36,400 nucleotides of DNA, taken from Paraburkholderia acidipaludis NBRC 101816. GTDB lineage: Bacteria; Pseudomonadota; Gammaproteobacteria; Burkholderiales; Burkholderiaceae. Location of the stretch: positions 1 to 36,400 of the forward strand of contig NZ_BAXZ01000038.1 of NCBI RefSeq assembly GCF_000684975.1, in the 5' to 3' direction. The position numbers and the translations under genes were made by a program. Of the stretch, positions 23,206 through 30,447 are shown piece by piece (position 1 is the first letter of the stretch; each line of letters opens with the position of its first letter). Under the pieces are notes generated by a model. That model saw only the letters and a program-made list of their open reading frames with translations. It did not search any database and was not told the DNA's origin.

Positions 23206-24738
23206 TCAGCTCTTGGCCTTGGGCATCTGCGACACCAGCGAGAGGCCAATGTCCATGCCCTCCACCTGGAAGTGCGGGATGATGAAGAGCTTGATGCGGA
23301 AGAAACCCGGGTTGTCCTCGATGTCCTCCACCGTCACCTTCGCGTCGCGCAGCGGGTGCGAAGCCTGCAGCTCGTCGCCTGGGTCCTTCATCTCGGTCAC
23401 GAGCCCCTTGATCCAGTTGTTCAGCTCGAGCTCGAGCAGGCGCCGGTCCTTGGTCGTGCCGATGTTTTCGCGCTGGATCAGCTTCAGGTAATGCGCGATG
23501 CGCGAGAGCAGGAAGATGTACGGCAGGCGTGCATTGATGCGGCTATTCGCCGTCGCCTCCTTCGTTTCGTACAGCGCCGGCTTCTGGGTCGAGTTGGCCG
23601 AGAAGAAGCAGGCGAAGTCGTGGTTCTTGTAGAAGGAGAGCGGAATGAAACCCAGGTTCGCGAACTCGAACTCGCGCGTCTCGGGAATCAGCACTTCCGT
23701 CGGGATCTTCGGCTGCACTCCCGTACCAAGGTCGTACAGGTGAACTGGCAGATCCTCGACTTTGCCGCCCGCCTGTGGGCCGCGAATCTGGACACACCAG
23801 CCGTTGTTCACGAAGCTGCGGGTCATGTTCGCCGCGAACGCGAAAGAGGCATTCACCCAGCAGTACTTGCTGTGGTCCGGGCCTTTCACCGCTTCTTCAT
23901 AGTTAAAGCCTCGCACCGGCACCGTGTCCTTGCCGTACGGCAGACGGCCGAGTGTGCGAGGCATGGTCAGGCCAATGTAGCGGGCGTCGTCCGTGTCGCG
24001 GAAACTCTTCCACTTCGTGTACTCCGCACGGTCGAAGTAGTTGGCGATGTCCTGGATGGCCGCGACCTCTTCCATCGTGTTCTTGCCGAAGAACTTCGGG
24101 CCAACCGAACCGATGAACGGCATATGCGCGGCGGCGGCCACCTTCGAGATGTTGCGCAGCAATGCGATGTCCATCGGCGAGTTGTCGAACTCGAAGTCGC
24201 TGATCATCGCGCTGACCGGCTGGCCGCCCGGCGTGTCGTATTCCTCGATGTACGTGAGGCGATACAGGCCGCTCTGGATCAGTTCGGGCGTGTCTTCGAA
24301 ATCGCGCTGCAGCGCTTCCTTCGATACATCAAGCACCTCGATGCGCGCATTACGGCGGAAGTCGGTCTTCGAAACCAGCATCTTGAGACCGCGCCAGCGC
24401 CCTTCGAGCGCCTGAAATTCGGGGCTATGCATCACCGCGTCGAGTTGCCGGCTGATCTGGCGATCGAGCTGGCCGATATGGAAGTCGAGCAGCGACTTGT
24501 CGAGGCGGTCGACCGGTTGGCTCGACTTCGCAACCAATTCGAGAAACGCGCCCATGCCTCGTGCAATACGCTCGTCGGCCGACGCCTCGGAAAGTGCGTC
24601 GTTGTCCCGGAACACCTCAAGCGGGCGCGCTTCGGAGACGGGCTTGAGGTTGATCTTGTTGCATAACGCCGCATAGACGCTGTCATGCTCGAGCACGACG
24701 GTTTCCGCTTCGCCCTGCCGGGCTTTATTCTGACTCAT
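23206..24738 (-). CDS. tssC: T6SS contractile sheath large subunit TssC
   Basis: Forms with TssB the contractile sheath in the cytoplasm. The 510-residue product has the TssC motifs LEGRWRGLKMLVSKTDFR (about 125-142), IGSVGPKFFG, FRDTDDARYIGLTMPRTLGR (about 238-257), WVNASFAFAANMTRSF and the C-terminal SHPLRDAKVTVEDIEDNPGF. I place the start at the ATG at 24738, with AGGA six bases upstream; the frame is open further up but those residues do not resemble TssC. It follows tssB by 76 bases. Confidence 0.97.
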   Translation of the reverse strand: MSQNKARQGEAETVVLEHDSVYAALCNKINLKPVSEARPLEVFRDNDALSEASADERIARGMGAFLELVAKSSQPVDRLDKSLLDFHIGQLDRQISRQLDAVMHSPEFQALEGRWRGLKMLVSKTDFRRNARIEVLDVSKEALQRDFEDTPELIQSGLYRLTYIEEYDTPGGQPVSAMISDFEFDNSPMDIALLRNISKVAAAAHMPFIGSVGPKFFGKNTMEEVAAIQDIANYFDRAEYTKWKSFRDTDDARYIGLTMPRTLGRLPYGKDTVPVRGFNYEEAVKGPDHSKYCWVNASFAFAANMTRSFVNNGWCVQIRGPQAGGKVEDLPVHLYDLGTGVQPKIPTEVLIPETREFEFANLGFIPLSFYKNHDFACFFSANSTQKPALYETKEATANSRINARLPYIFLLSRIAHYLKLIQRENIGTTKDRRLLELELNNWIKGLVTEMKDPGDELQASHPLRDAKVTVEDIEDNPGFFRIKLFIIPHFQVEGMDIGLSLVSQMPKAKS

Positions 24739-24814
24739 TGCAATTCCTGTCTGCGTGTGGTCCAACACAACCTGGTTATGGAAAGCGATGAAGGCCGATT
24801 TCGACCGTCGATGC

Positions 24815-25327
24815 TCAGGCATGCCCTTCCGGCTGGGTGGCCGCGGTTGCGAGTTGCGCCAGTTCGCCGCGCAGCTTGTCGGACAGGCGTTTATCTTTCA
24901 GAATTTTTTCGAACTCGCGACGGAACGTGACGTTGTCGAGCAGATTCGATTTGAGGTCGCGCAGCAGGTTGCGCATCGCCAGCAGCGCCTGTAGTTCGGG
25001 GATCTGGCGCGCGACCTGCTCGGGCTCGAAGTCTTTCATCGAACGGAGCGAGAGGTTCACCGGTAGCTCGGAGCCGTCGCCTGCGAGCGTGTTTTCAGCG
25101 GCGAACTTCAGGTCCGGTGCGTAGTCCGCGAGCACCGAATCGAAATTGTTCTTGTCGATATTGACTTTCTTGCGCTCGGCCAGCGACGCCTGCTCGCGGC
25201 CGGCGCTGAAGTCGCCTGCAACCAGCAGCTTGAGCGGCAGTTCGACTTTCTTCTGCGCACCGCCTGTATGTAAATCCAGGGTGATCGAAACCCTTGATTT
25301 TGGGATTTCCCTCTGAAAGCTATCCAT
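24815..25327 (-). CDS. tssB: T6SS contractile sheath small subunit TssB
   Basis: Sheath partner of TssC and first gene of the minus-strand arm. The 170-residue product begins MDSFQREIPKSRVSITLDLH and shows TssB motifs KVELPLKLLVAGDFS (about 29-43), RKKVNIDKNNFDSVLADYAP and IPELQALLAMRNLLRDLKSN (about 110-129). The ATG at 25327 has AGGAG six bases upstream. A start 42 bases further up would run through the palindrome at 25342-25355 and is rejected. Confidence 0.97.
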   Translation of the reverse strand: MDSFQREIPKSRVSITLDLHTGGAQKKVELPLKLLVAGDFSAGREQASLAERKKVNIDKNNFDSVLADYAPDLKFAAENTLAGDGSELPVNLSLRSMKDFEPEQVARQIPELQALLAMRNLLRDLKSNLLDNVTFRREFEKILKDKRLSDKLRGELAQLATAATQPEGHA

Positions 25328-25341
25328 CAATACTCCTGAGT

Positions 25342-25355
25342 TTATGAATTCATAA
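25342..25355. promoter_or_regulatory. Perfect 14-bp palindrome in tssB leader
   Basis: TTATGAATTCATAA is a perfect palindrome lying 14 bases upstream of the tssB ATG, directly before the Shine-Dalgarno. It could be a repressor operator on the divergent T6SS control region. No matching second copy is seen in the intergenic region, and the regulator is unknown. Confidence 0.45.
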
Positions 25356-25808
25356 GGCCCGCACGGCACATCGGGTTAGTCATGGCCACACACTCTTCGC
25401 ACGAGTCAATGCACGTGTTCGATTTGGCAATGGGGATCATGACGACATTCCATGACGTGGCCTCCACTTTTCAATACATCTCGCCGCGACATATTAGATT
25501 GACTTAACGCCACCACATCAAAACATGTCGGCCGGATGCAATTCTTTTCAAACACAAAATGACGTGAATTTCCAAATAAATCATGAAATTAAGCAGGGTT
25601 TACCGCGCAACGGCATGGGCAAAATCATAGCGATTAAAGGGACAGTGTGAACGAAAATATGTCTTTTCAGCACCGTCAATTGTCGTGATTTGTGACGAGA
25701 ATCAAGAATCCTCAGGATGTCACATAAATTAAATTGCGATAGCCAATTTGCATGTCTCACGGGGAATTGTCAAATTGCATTGATTTGCACGGAGATCAAC
25801 ATTTCCAG

Positions 25809-25838
25809 TTTACAGAAACAGAATTTCAAATTTAGAAT
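25809..25838 (+). promoter_or_regulatory. Sigma-70-like promoter for tssK arm
   Basis: TTTACA (25809-25814) and TAGAAT (25833-25838) are separated by 18 bases, each one mismatch from consensus. Transcription would start near 25845, giving a leader of about 37 bases before the tssK ATG at 25882. Prediction from sequence only. Confidence 0.55.
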
Positions 25839-25881
25839 CCGCCAATTGATAGCAGTGAAAGCGTAGTCATAAAAATTAACC

Positions 25882-27234
25882 ATGCGTATCGAAAAACCAC
25901 TTTTTCACGACGGGCTAATCCTTACACAGCAACATTTCCAGCAACAGGAGCGATGGCTGGAGTTCGCGCTGCAACAGTTTGTTGCAGCGGCATTTGCCGA
26001 ACCGTGGGGAACGTTGTGGGTCGATCCGGATGAGGAAGTGCTGGCGACCGGGCGTCTGAAGTTCACGCGACTCAAGGGGCGCTTCCCCGACGGCACGCCG
26101 TTTGACACGACAGTTAGCGATATGCTGCCGCCCGCGCGGGATCTGACCCAAGGCATTCCCGCCGACCGTCAGAGCGTGGTCGTATTCGCCGCCCTCGCGC
26201 TGCTGGATGCCAACGGCAACAACTGCCGGTTCGACGAGGCCACGCTCGCGCGACCGCGGCGTTCATACCGCGAATTCGTGAAAGTCACCGACCTGAACGG
26301 CACGCACGAAGCAGAGATTGCGGCCGAGCGCCATGCAATCCGTCTGCTCTTCGACTTTGAACCTCACGCCGACGACACGGTGTGCGCCATTGCGCGTCTC
26401 ACGCGCTCGACGAACGGCCAGTTTCAGATCGATCGTCGCTTCGTGCCGCCGTGTCTCACGCTGGGTGCGCATTCGCGCCACATTGAACGGATCAATCGCC
26501 TTGCCGACATTCTGCAGGCAAAGAGCATGGCGCTTGGAGCGCGTCGCAGCGAGCGCATCGAGCAGGTCGCGGAGTATGGCGTGGCCGACGTGCAGCTCTT
26601 CTGGCTGCTGCACTGCATTCATGCAGCGTGGCCTCAGCTGCGGCTATACGCGTCCCATCCGGCACGGGCGCCCGAACAGTTGTACGTCACGCTGGCCCAA
26701 CTCGCCAGCGCGCTGATGACGTTTTCAACGGACGCGCAACTCACGGATATCCCGTCTTACGACCATGCTCGCGCCGATGAGGTGTTCGGCAAGCTCGAAA
26801 CGATGATACGCGAGCTGCTTGACGCCATCATTCCGTCGCGTGTGGTGTCGATTGGACTGGCCCGCAAGAACCCGACCACATGGACGGGGCAGTTCCTCGA
26901 CGACCGCATCATTGAAGGGACCGCCGACTGGTATGTCTCGGTCAACGCGACGCTGCCGGCATTCGAACTTGTTGAGCAGTTCCCGCGGCTGTGCAAGATC
27001 GGCTCTCCGGACGACGTCGAGCACATCGTCAATTCAGCGTTGCCTGGCATCCCCCTGAAGGCCGTTCAGCGGGTACCCGGCGCGATTCCGGTGCGTCTCG
27101 ATAACCAGTACTTCGCGCTGGACGCCACCAGTGACGCGCACGCCAGAATGCTTGCCGCGCGCAACTGCCAGGTCTATCTCCCGGCGTCGATACCCAACGC
27201 CTCGCTTGAACTCTACGCGGTACTGCGCTCATGA
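25882..27234 (+). CDS. tssK: T6SS baseplate protein TssK
   Basis: Trimeric adaptor joining baseplate to the membrane complex. The 450-residue protein starts MRIEKPLFHDGLILTQQHFQ, close to the conserved W/F-x-E-G-x-x-L-x-P-Q-H-F-Q start of TssK (here T instead of P), followed by RWLEFALQQFV. Further in, LSAHSRHIERI-like LGAHSRHIERINRLADILQ (about 195-213) and WYVSVNATLPAFELVEQFPR (about 352-371) are typical. No clear Shine-Dalgarno precedes the ATG. It ends in a 4-bp overlap with tssL (ATGA). Confidence 0.95.
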   Translation: MRIEKPLFHDGLILTQQHFQQQERWLEFALQQFVAAAFAEPWGTLWVDPDEEVLATGRLKFTRLKGRFPDGTPFDTTVSDMLPPARDLTQGIPADRQSVVVFAALALLDANGNNCRFDEATLARPRRSYREFVKVTDLNGTHEAEIAAERHAIRLLFDFEPHADDTVCAIARLTRSTNGQFQIDRRFVPPCLTLGAHSRHIERINRLADILQAKSMALGARRSERIEQVAEYGVADVQLFWLLHCIHAAWPQLRLYASHPARAPEQLYVTLAQLASALMTFSTDAQLTDIPSYDHARADEVFGKLETMIRELLDAIIPSRVVSIGLARKNPTTWTGQFLDDRIIEGTADWYVSVNATLPAFELVEQFPRLCKIGSPDDVEHIVNSALPGIPLKAVQRVPGAIPVRLDNQYFALDATSDAHARMLAARNCQVYLPASIPNASLELYAVLRS

Positions 27235-27962
27235 GCACTCTGACTTCCTGGCGCCCGCTACGCGCTCCGACGAACACCCTGCGCTCTGGCGATCACACCG
27301 CCGGCGGCGGCATCCGTGATCTGCTGCGCGATACCGCTCTGCTCGTGACTTCGCTCGGCGAGGGCGGAACGGTTCCGGAGGCCGGCGCATTTCGCGAGCG
27401 CTGTCACCAGATCATTTCAACGTTCTCGGACGCGCTGACTCAGCGGGGCTACCCCGCCAATCTCCGGCAGGAAGCCCTGATTGCCCAGTGCGGGCTGCTG
27501 GATGAAACCGCCCTGTGCCATCTGTCGGCCGAAAGCCGCCCCAGTTGGGAACTCAAGCCACTGCAAGTCGAGTGGTTCAAGGTACACGATGCAGGCGAGC
27601 AGGTCATCGCACGCATTGAGGTGCGTCTGCGTGAGGCGTCACCCAATGTCGACCTGCTCGAATACTACGTCGCAGTCCTCGGCATCGGCTTCAAGGGGCG
27701 TTATGCACGTGACGGAGAATCCGAGCGGACAGCGCTGATTTCAGCGCTCAATGCACGCCTCGCCAAACTTCGCCCGGTTGCAACACAAGCCTTCATTGCA
27801 GATCAAGCGGGACGTAGACTCTCCGACTGGTTCTACAGGCTTTCGCCGTGGGTCATGGCGGGACTGGCGTGTATCGTTGCGGCGATCGTCTGGGGTGTGG
27901 GCAGTGTGGCACTCGATACCCAGGTTGGACATATCGCACCCGCAAAGGTCAGCCAGCCGTGA
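27231..27962 (+). CDS. tssL: T6SS inner-membrane protein TssL (DotU/IcmH)
   Basis: Inner-membrane protein binding TssM and TssK. The 243-residue protein has the cytoplasmic DotU domain (IRDLLRDTALLVTSLGEGG, then ALIAQCGLLDETAL around 85-100, ELKPLQVEWF, YYVAVLGIGFKGRY) and a single membrane helix near the C terminus (SPWVMAGLACIVAAIVWGVG, about 203-225) as expected for a tail-anchored TssL without its own peptidoglycan-binding domain. The start overlaps tssK and the stop overlaps the next gene by 4 bp (GTGA). Confidence 0.94.
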   Translation: MSTLTSWRPLRAPTNTLRSGDHTAGGGIRDLLRDTALLVTSLGEGGTVPEAGAFRERCHQIISTFSDALTQRGYPANLRQEALIAQCGLLDETALCHLSAESRPSWELKPLQVEWFKVHDAGEQVIARIEVRLREASPNVDLLEYYVAVLGIGFKGRYARDGESERTALISALNARLAKLRPVATQAFIADQAGRRLSDWFYRLSPWVMAGLACIVAAIVWGVGSVALDTQVGHIAPAKVSQP

Positions 27963-29734
27963 AATCCGATCTGCCTGTGCTGACTTCCCGGCCGCTTCAG
28001 GTGAAAACTGCGCGCCATGAGGGACTTGGCTATCCGTTCCGGCTCATGGCGGTATTGGCGGGTGTACTCGCGCTCTCGGTGATCTGGCTCGTGGCGCAGC
28101 TGCAATCGGGTGTTGCGTGGATGCTGACGGGTGCGGTCTCGATCGTCGTCGCGCTGCTCATGATTCGGCGCACAATTCAGCTGTCGGTTACCAGGGATCA
28201 GTGCAGCCACGTGTTTGCCGGACTCGGTGAAGCGACGGCCGATATCCCGGTCGGGCTGCGCACACGCATGCCACTCGTGCTGGTGATCGGCGATGATCTG
28301 CCGGCACTGTTCAACCGGGATGGGGAGGAGCGCTTCGTCCACGTTGGCGATGGCGCGATCTGGCTGCGTATCGACCGGCCGCAGGATGCTGCGCGCCTCG
28401 CACCGGCTCTGCGCCAATGGCGCGATGGTCGCGCACCGGACGCAGTCATGCTATCGGTCGTACCGGGCCGTTATACCAACGCCGACGTTCTCACCCAGTC
28501 GCTGCGTCTCGCGCGCCAGGCGGTGGCGGACGCGGCGCGACGACTGGGCTCGCGCCCTCTTCCCGGGTATATAGCGGTTTATCAGCGACTCACTGCTGCC
28601 CCGGCAGATCTCTCGATACCTCAGTGGTACGGTGTTTCCTCAACCACTAACGTGATCGACGCACAGCGCATCGAGGCTGTCGTTCGCGCGGCGGAAGATG
28701 AAGTCGGTCGCACGGCTGAAAATGTCCTTTCTGCCGCCACGCGCGCTGCGGCCCTCGCGTCGGTTACCGGTTGGACACAGCGTGTCGTCTTTCACGCCCT
28801 TACCGATCGGCAGCAACCCGCTCCGCCTTGGGCACTCTTCGGTGCAGGCTGGATCGACTGTGGGCCTCAGGGGGGCGCGGGCAACCCGTGGGAGCGCGAC
28901 GTGCAGATGTGGACCCGCGTCGACCGTGCGGCAGCCAGCGCTTCACTCAGGCCGTGGCCGCTTCCCCAGCCGCTCATCCAGGCGATGCCCCAGCGATTCT
29001 GGATGTCGCCGCGCATCTTCGCCTTCGCCCATGCGGCGGGACTGCTGGCATGCGCACTTGCCCTGTCATTCTTCTTTTCCACCCGTCACAACCAGAGCCT
29101 GCTCGCGCGCATTGGCACGGACCTCGGTCGTTATTCGATGATCCGGGCCGACCACGATGCTGCCCGACGCGAGGCGTTGAAGGTGCTCGTCGCCGATCGC
29201 GACGAGCTTGAGCGTTACGCACGCACCGGCGTTCCGTTGCCTCTTTCATTCGGCCTGTACCGGGGCGCGCGGCTGATTGCACCGCTCGACGCGGCGATCG
29301 CCTCCTATCAACCACCACCGCCGCTTCCCCAGATCGTGACGCTTGACAGCATGTCGCTCTTCGACAGCGGCCGTGCACAACTCAAGGACGGCTCGACGCG
29401 CGTCATGGTCAACGCGCTAGAGATGATCAGAGCGCATCCCGACAAGCGGATCCTCGTGACGGGCTACACCGACAACGTGGGCGACCCGGACAGCAATCTG
29501 AAGCTTTCGACGGCACGTGCCGAGGCTGTGCGCGACTGGCTCATCGACGCCTCGGGTCTTGCTGCTACACAGTTTGCCATTCAGGGCTACGGCGATACCC
29601 GATCTCTTGCGGACAACGACACGGACGCCGGGCGGGCAAAAAATCGCCGCGTGGAAATCACGCTTGTCCCTGATGCGCAGCAGGCTTCCGTACGGAGCGC
29701 AGCAGTGCCGGGTGCGGCCAGTGCAGGCAAATAA
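27959..29734 (+). CDS. TssM-like / OmpA chimeric T6SS membrane protein
   Basis: A 591-residue protein with two N-terminal helices (about 27-47 and 52-69), a cytoplasmic domain (about 75-345), a third helix (353-374), then a periplasmic part ending in an OmpA peptidoglycan-binding domain (about 463-570: SMSLFDSGRAQLKDGS, GYTDNVGDPDSNLKLS, KNRRVEITL). The order and spacing repeat those of TssM, and short stretches align: MPLVLVIGDDLPALF with TssM QWVVIAGDEPLVTRL, GRAPDAVMLSVVPG with RRPIDAIVVVTG, and after the third helix PLPLSFGLYRGARLIAPLDA with PWVTRFGLNHDRALLGAIWP. Neither protein has a Walker A. The GTG start at 27959 overlaps the tssL stop; an upstream in-frame start would lie deep inside tssL. 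It probably adds peptidoglycan anchoring to the TssL/TssM complex. Confidence 0.88.
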   Translation: MKSDLPVLTSRPLQVKTARHEGLGYPFRLMAVLAGVLALSVIWLVAQLQSGVAWMLTGAVSIVVALLMIRRTIQLSVTRDQCSHVFAGLGEATADIPVGLRTRMPLVLVIGDDLPALFNRDGEERFVHVGDGAIWLRIDRPQDAARLAPALRQWRDGRAPDAVMLSVVPGRYTNADVLTQSLRLARQAVADAARRLGSRPLPGYIAVYQRLTAAPADLSIPQWYGVSSTTNVIDAQRIEAVVRAAEDEVGRTAENVLSAATRAAALASVTGWTQRVVFHALTDRQQPAPPWALFGAGWIDCGPQGGAGNPWERDVQMWTRVDRAAASASLRPWPLPQPLIQAMPQRFWMSPRIFAFAHAAGLLACALALSFFFSTRHNQSLLARIGTDLGRYSMIRADHDAARREALKVLVADRDELERYARTGVPLPLSFGLYRGARLIAPLDAAIASYQPPPPLPQIVTLDSMSLFDSGRAQLKDGSTRVMVNALEMIRAHPDKRILVTGYTDNVGDPDSNLKLSTARAEAVRDWLIDASGLAATQFAIQGYGDTRSLADNDTDAGRAKNRRVEITLVPDAQQASVRSAAVPGAASAGK

Positions 29735-29746
29735 CGCGGTTTAGTC

Positions 29747-29766
29747 CCCGAAGCGAGGGCTTCGGG
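29747..29766 (+). other. Stem-loop upstream of hcp
   Basis: CCCGAAG (29747-29753) pairs with CTTCGGG (29760-29766) around a 6-base loop, 12 bases after the preceding stop; a second smaller stem, CCCGG/CCGGG, lies at 29776-29794. There is no T-run, so attenuation or mRNA processing that sets hcp apart from the upstream genes is more likely than full termination. Confidence 0.6.
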
Positions 29767-29826
29767 ATTGTGTAGCCCGGTAACTGATTCCGGGCGCTTG
29801 TTGCTGTAAGAAGAAGGGAGTAAGAA

Positions 29827-30312
29827 ATGGCAATTCCGTCATACATGTGGCTCAAGGACGATGGTGGCGCTGACATCAAGGGCTCGGTTACTGTCCAGGG
29901 TCGCGAGGGCAGCATCGAGATCACCGCGTTCGAGCACGGTCTGCACATTCCGACCGACGGTAACACAGGCAAGCTCACGGGAACCCGCGTGCATAAGGCG
30001 ATCACGCTGACCAAAGAAACCGACGCCTCGACGCCGTATCTCTACAAAGCCGTGACGAGCGGCCAGACGCTGAAGTCGGCCGAGATCAAGTGGTACAAGA
30101 TCGACGACGCCGGAAAAGAGAAGGAATATTTCAACACGAAGCTCGACAACGTGAAGGTCGTCTCGGTCAGCCCGGTGATGTACGACATCAAGAACCCGGA
30201 CTACGAGAAGCACAACCATCTCGAAGAAGTCGAGCTGCGCTACGAGACGATCACCTGGTCGTACAAGGACGGCAACATCATCCACAAGGATACCTGGAAC
30301 GAGCGTTCCTGA
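29827..30312 (+). CDS. hcp: T6SS inner-tube protein Hcp (TssD)
   Basis: Forms hexameric rings stacked into the secreted tube. The 161-residue product starts MAIPSYMWLKDDGGADIKGS and contains GREGSIEITAFEHGLHIPTD, the tract RVHKAITLTKETDASTPYLY and the C-terminal VELRYETITWSYKDGNIIHK, all typical of the Burkholderia-type Hcp. A purine-rich ribosome binding site (GGGAG, eight bases upstream) is strong. It is flanked by hairpins on both sides, fitting its usually high expression. Confidence 0.97.
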   Translation: MAIPSYMWLKDDGGADIKGSVTVQGREGSIEITAFEHGLHIPTDGNTGKLTGTRVHKAITLTKETDASTPYLYKAVTSGQTLKSAEIKWYKIDDAGKEKEYFNTKLDNVKVVSVSPVMYDIKNPDYEKHNHLEEVELRYETITWSYKDGNIIHKDTWNERS

Positions 30313-30326
30313 CCCGTGCAAGCGGT

Positions 30327-30354
30327 GGGAGGTCAGTTTCGCAGACTACCTCCC
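30327..30354 (+). terminator. Terminator-like hairpin after hcp
   Basis: GGGAGGT (30327-30333) pairs perfectly with ACCTCCC (30348-30354), extended by an inner AGT/ACT, and is followed by TTTG. It lies 14 bases after the hcp stop. The short T-run suggests partial termination, giving more hcp mRNA than clpV mRNA. A further GC-rich stem (CAGC..GCTG, about 30395-30424) precedes clpV. Confidence 0.65.
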
Positions 30355-30447
30355 TTTGCCGGCCTGAGTCTGTGGGCTGGCCATTTTATTGCCAGGGACA
30401 GCCGCCTTCAGCGGGCGCTGCCCCTTCACCTATGTGAACGCCCGAAC

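Larger units (their letters stand above)
25328..25881. promoter_or_regulatory. AT-rich divergent T6SS control region
   Basis: This 554-base gap separates the two divergent T6SS arms and holds no plausible gene. It is far richer in A and T than the flanking genes, which is typical of regions targeted by H-NS-like silencers (inference). It contains the palindrome before tssB, a sigma-70-like promoter for tssK, a TGTGAC...GTCACA inverted repeat (25691-25696 with 25719-25724), and a cluster of TTTGCA/ATTGCA repeats around 25748-25790. I found no clear promoter for tssB and no convincing sigma-54 site. Confidence 0.7.

Noticed and set aside
23272..24666. 464-codon open frame on the plus strand, antisense to tssC
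   Set aside because: It lies wholly within tssC, is rich in Arg/Glu/Val/His as expected from the complement of GC-rich codons, and has no family motifs.
24739..24822. Longer TssC start at 24822
   Set aside because: The extension overlaps the end of tssB and is not TssC-like; the ATG at 24738 has a good ribosome binding site.
25458..25475. Sigma-54 promoter (TGGCCT then TTTCA)
   Set aside because: The -24 and -12 elements each deviate from consensus, the site is about 400 bases from tssK, and no sigma-54 activator gene is in the cluster.
30316..30447. Longer ClpV start upstream of 30448
   Set aside because: The extra residues run through the hairpins after hcp and do not resemble a ClpV N terminus.
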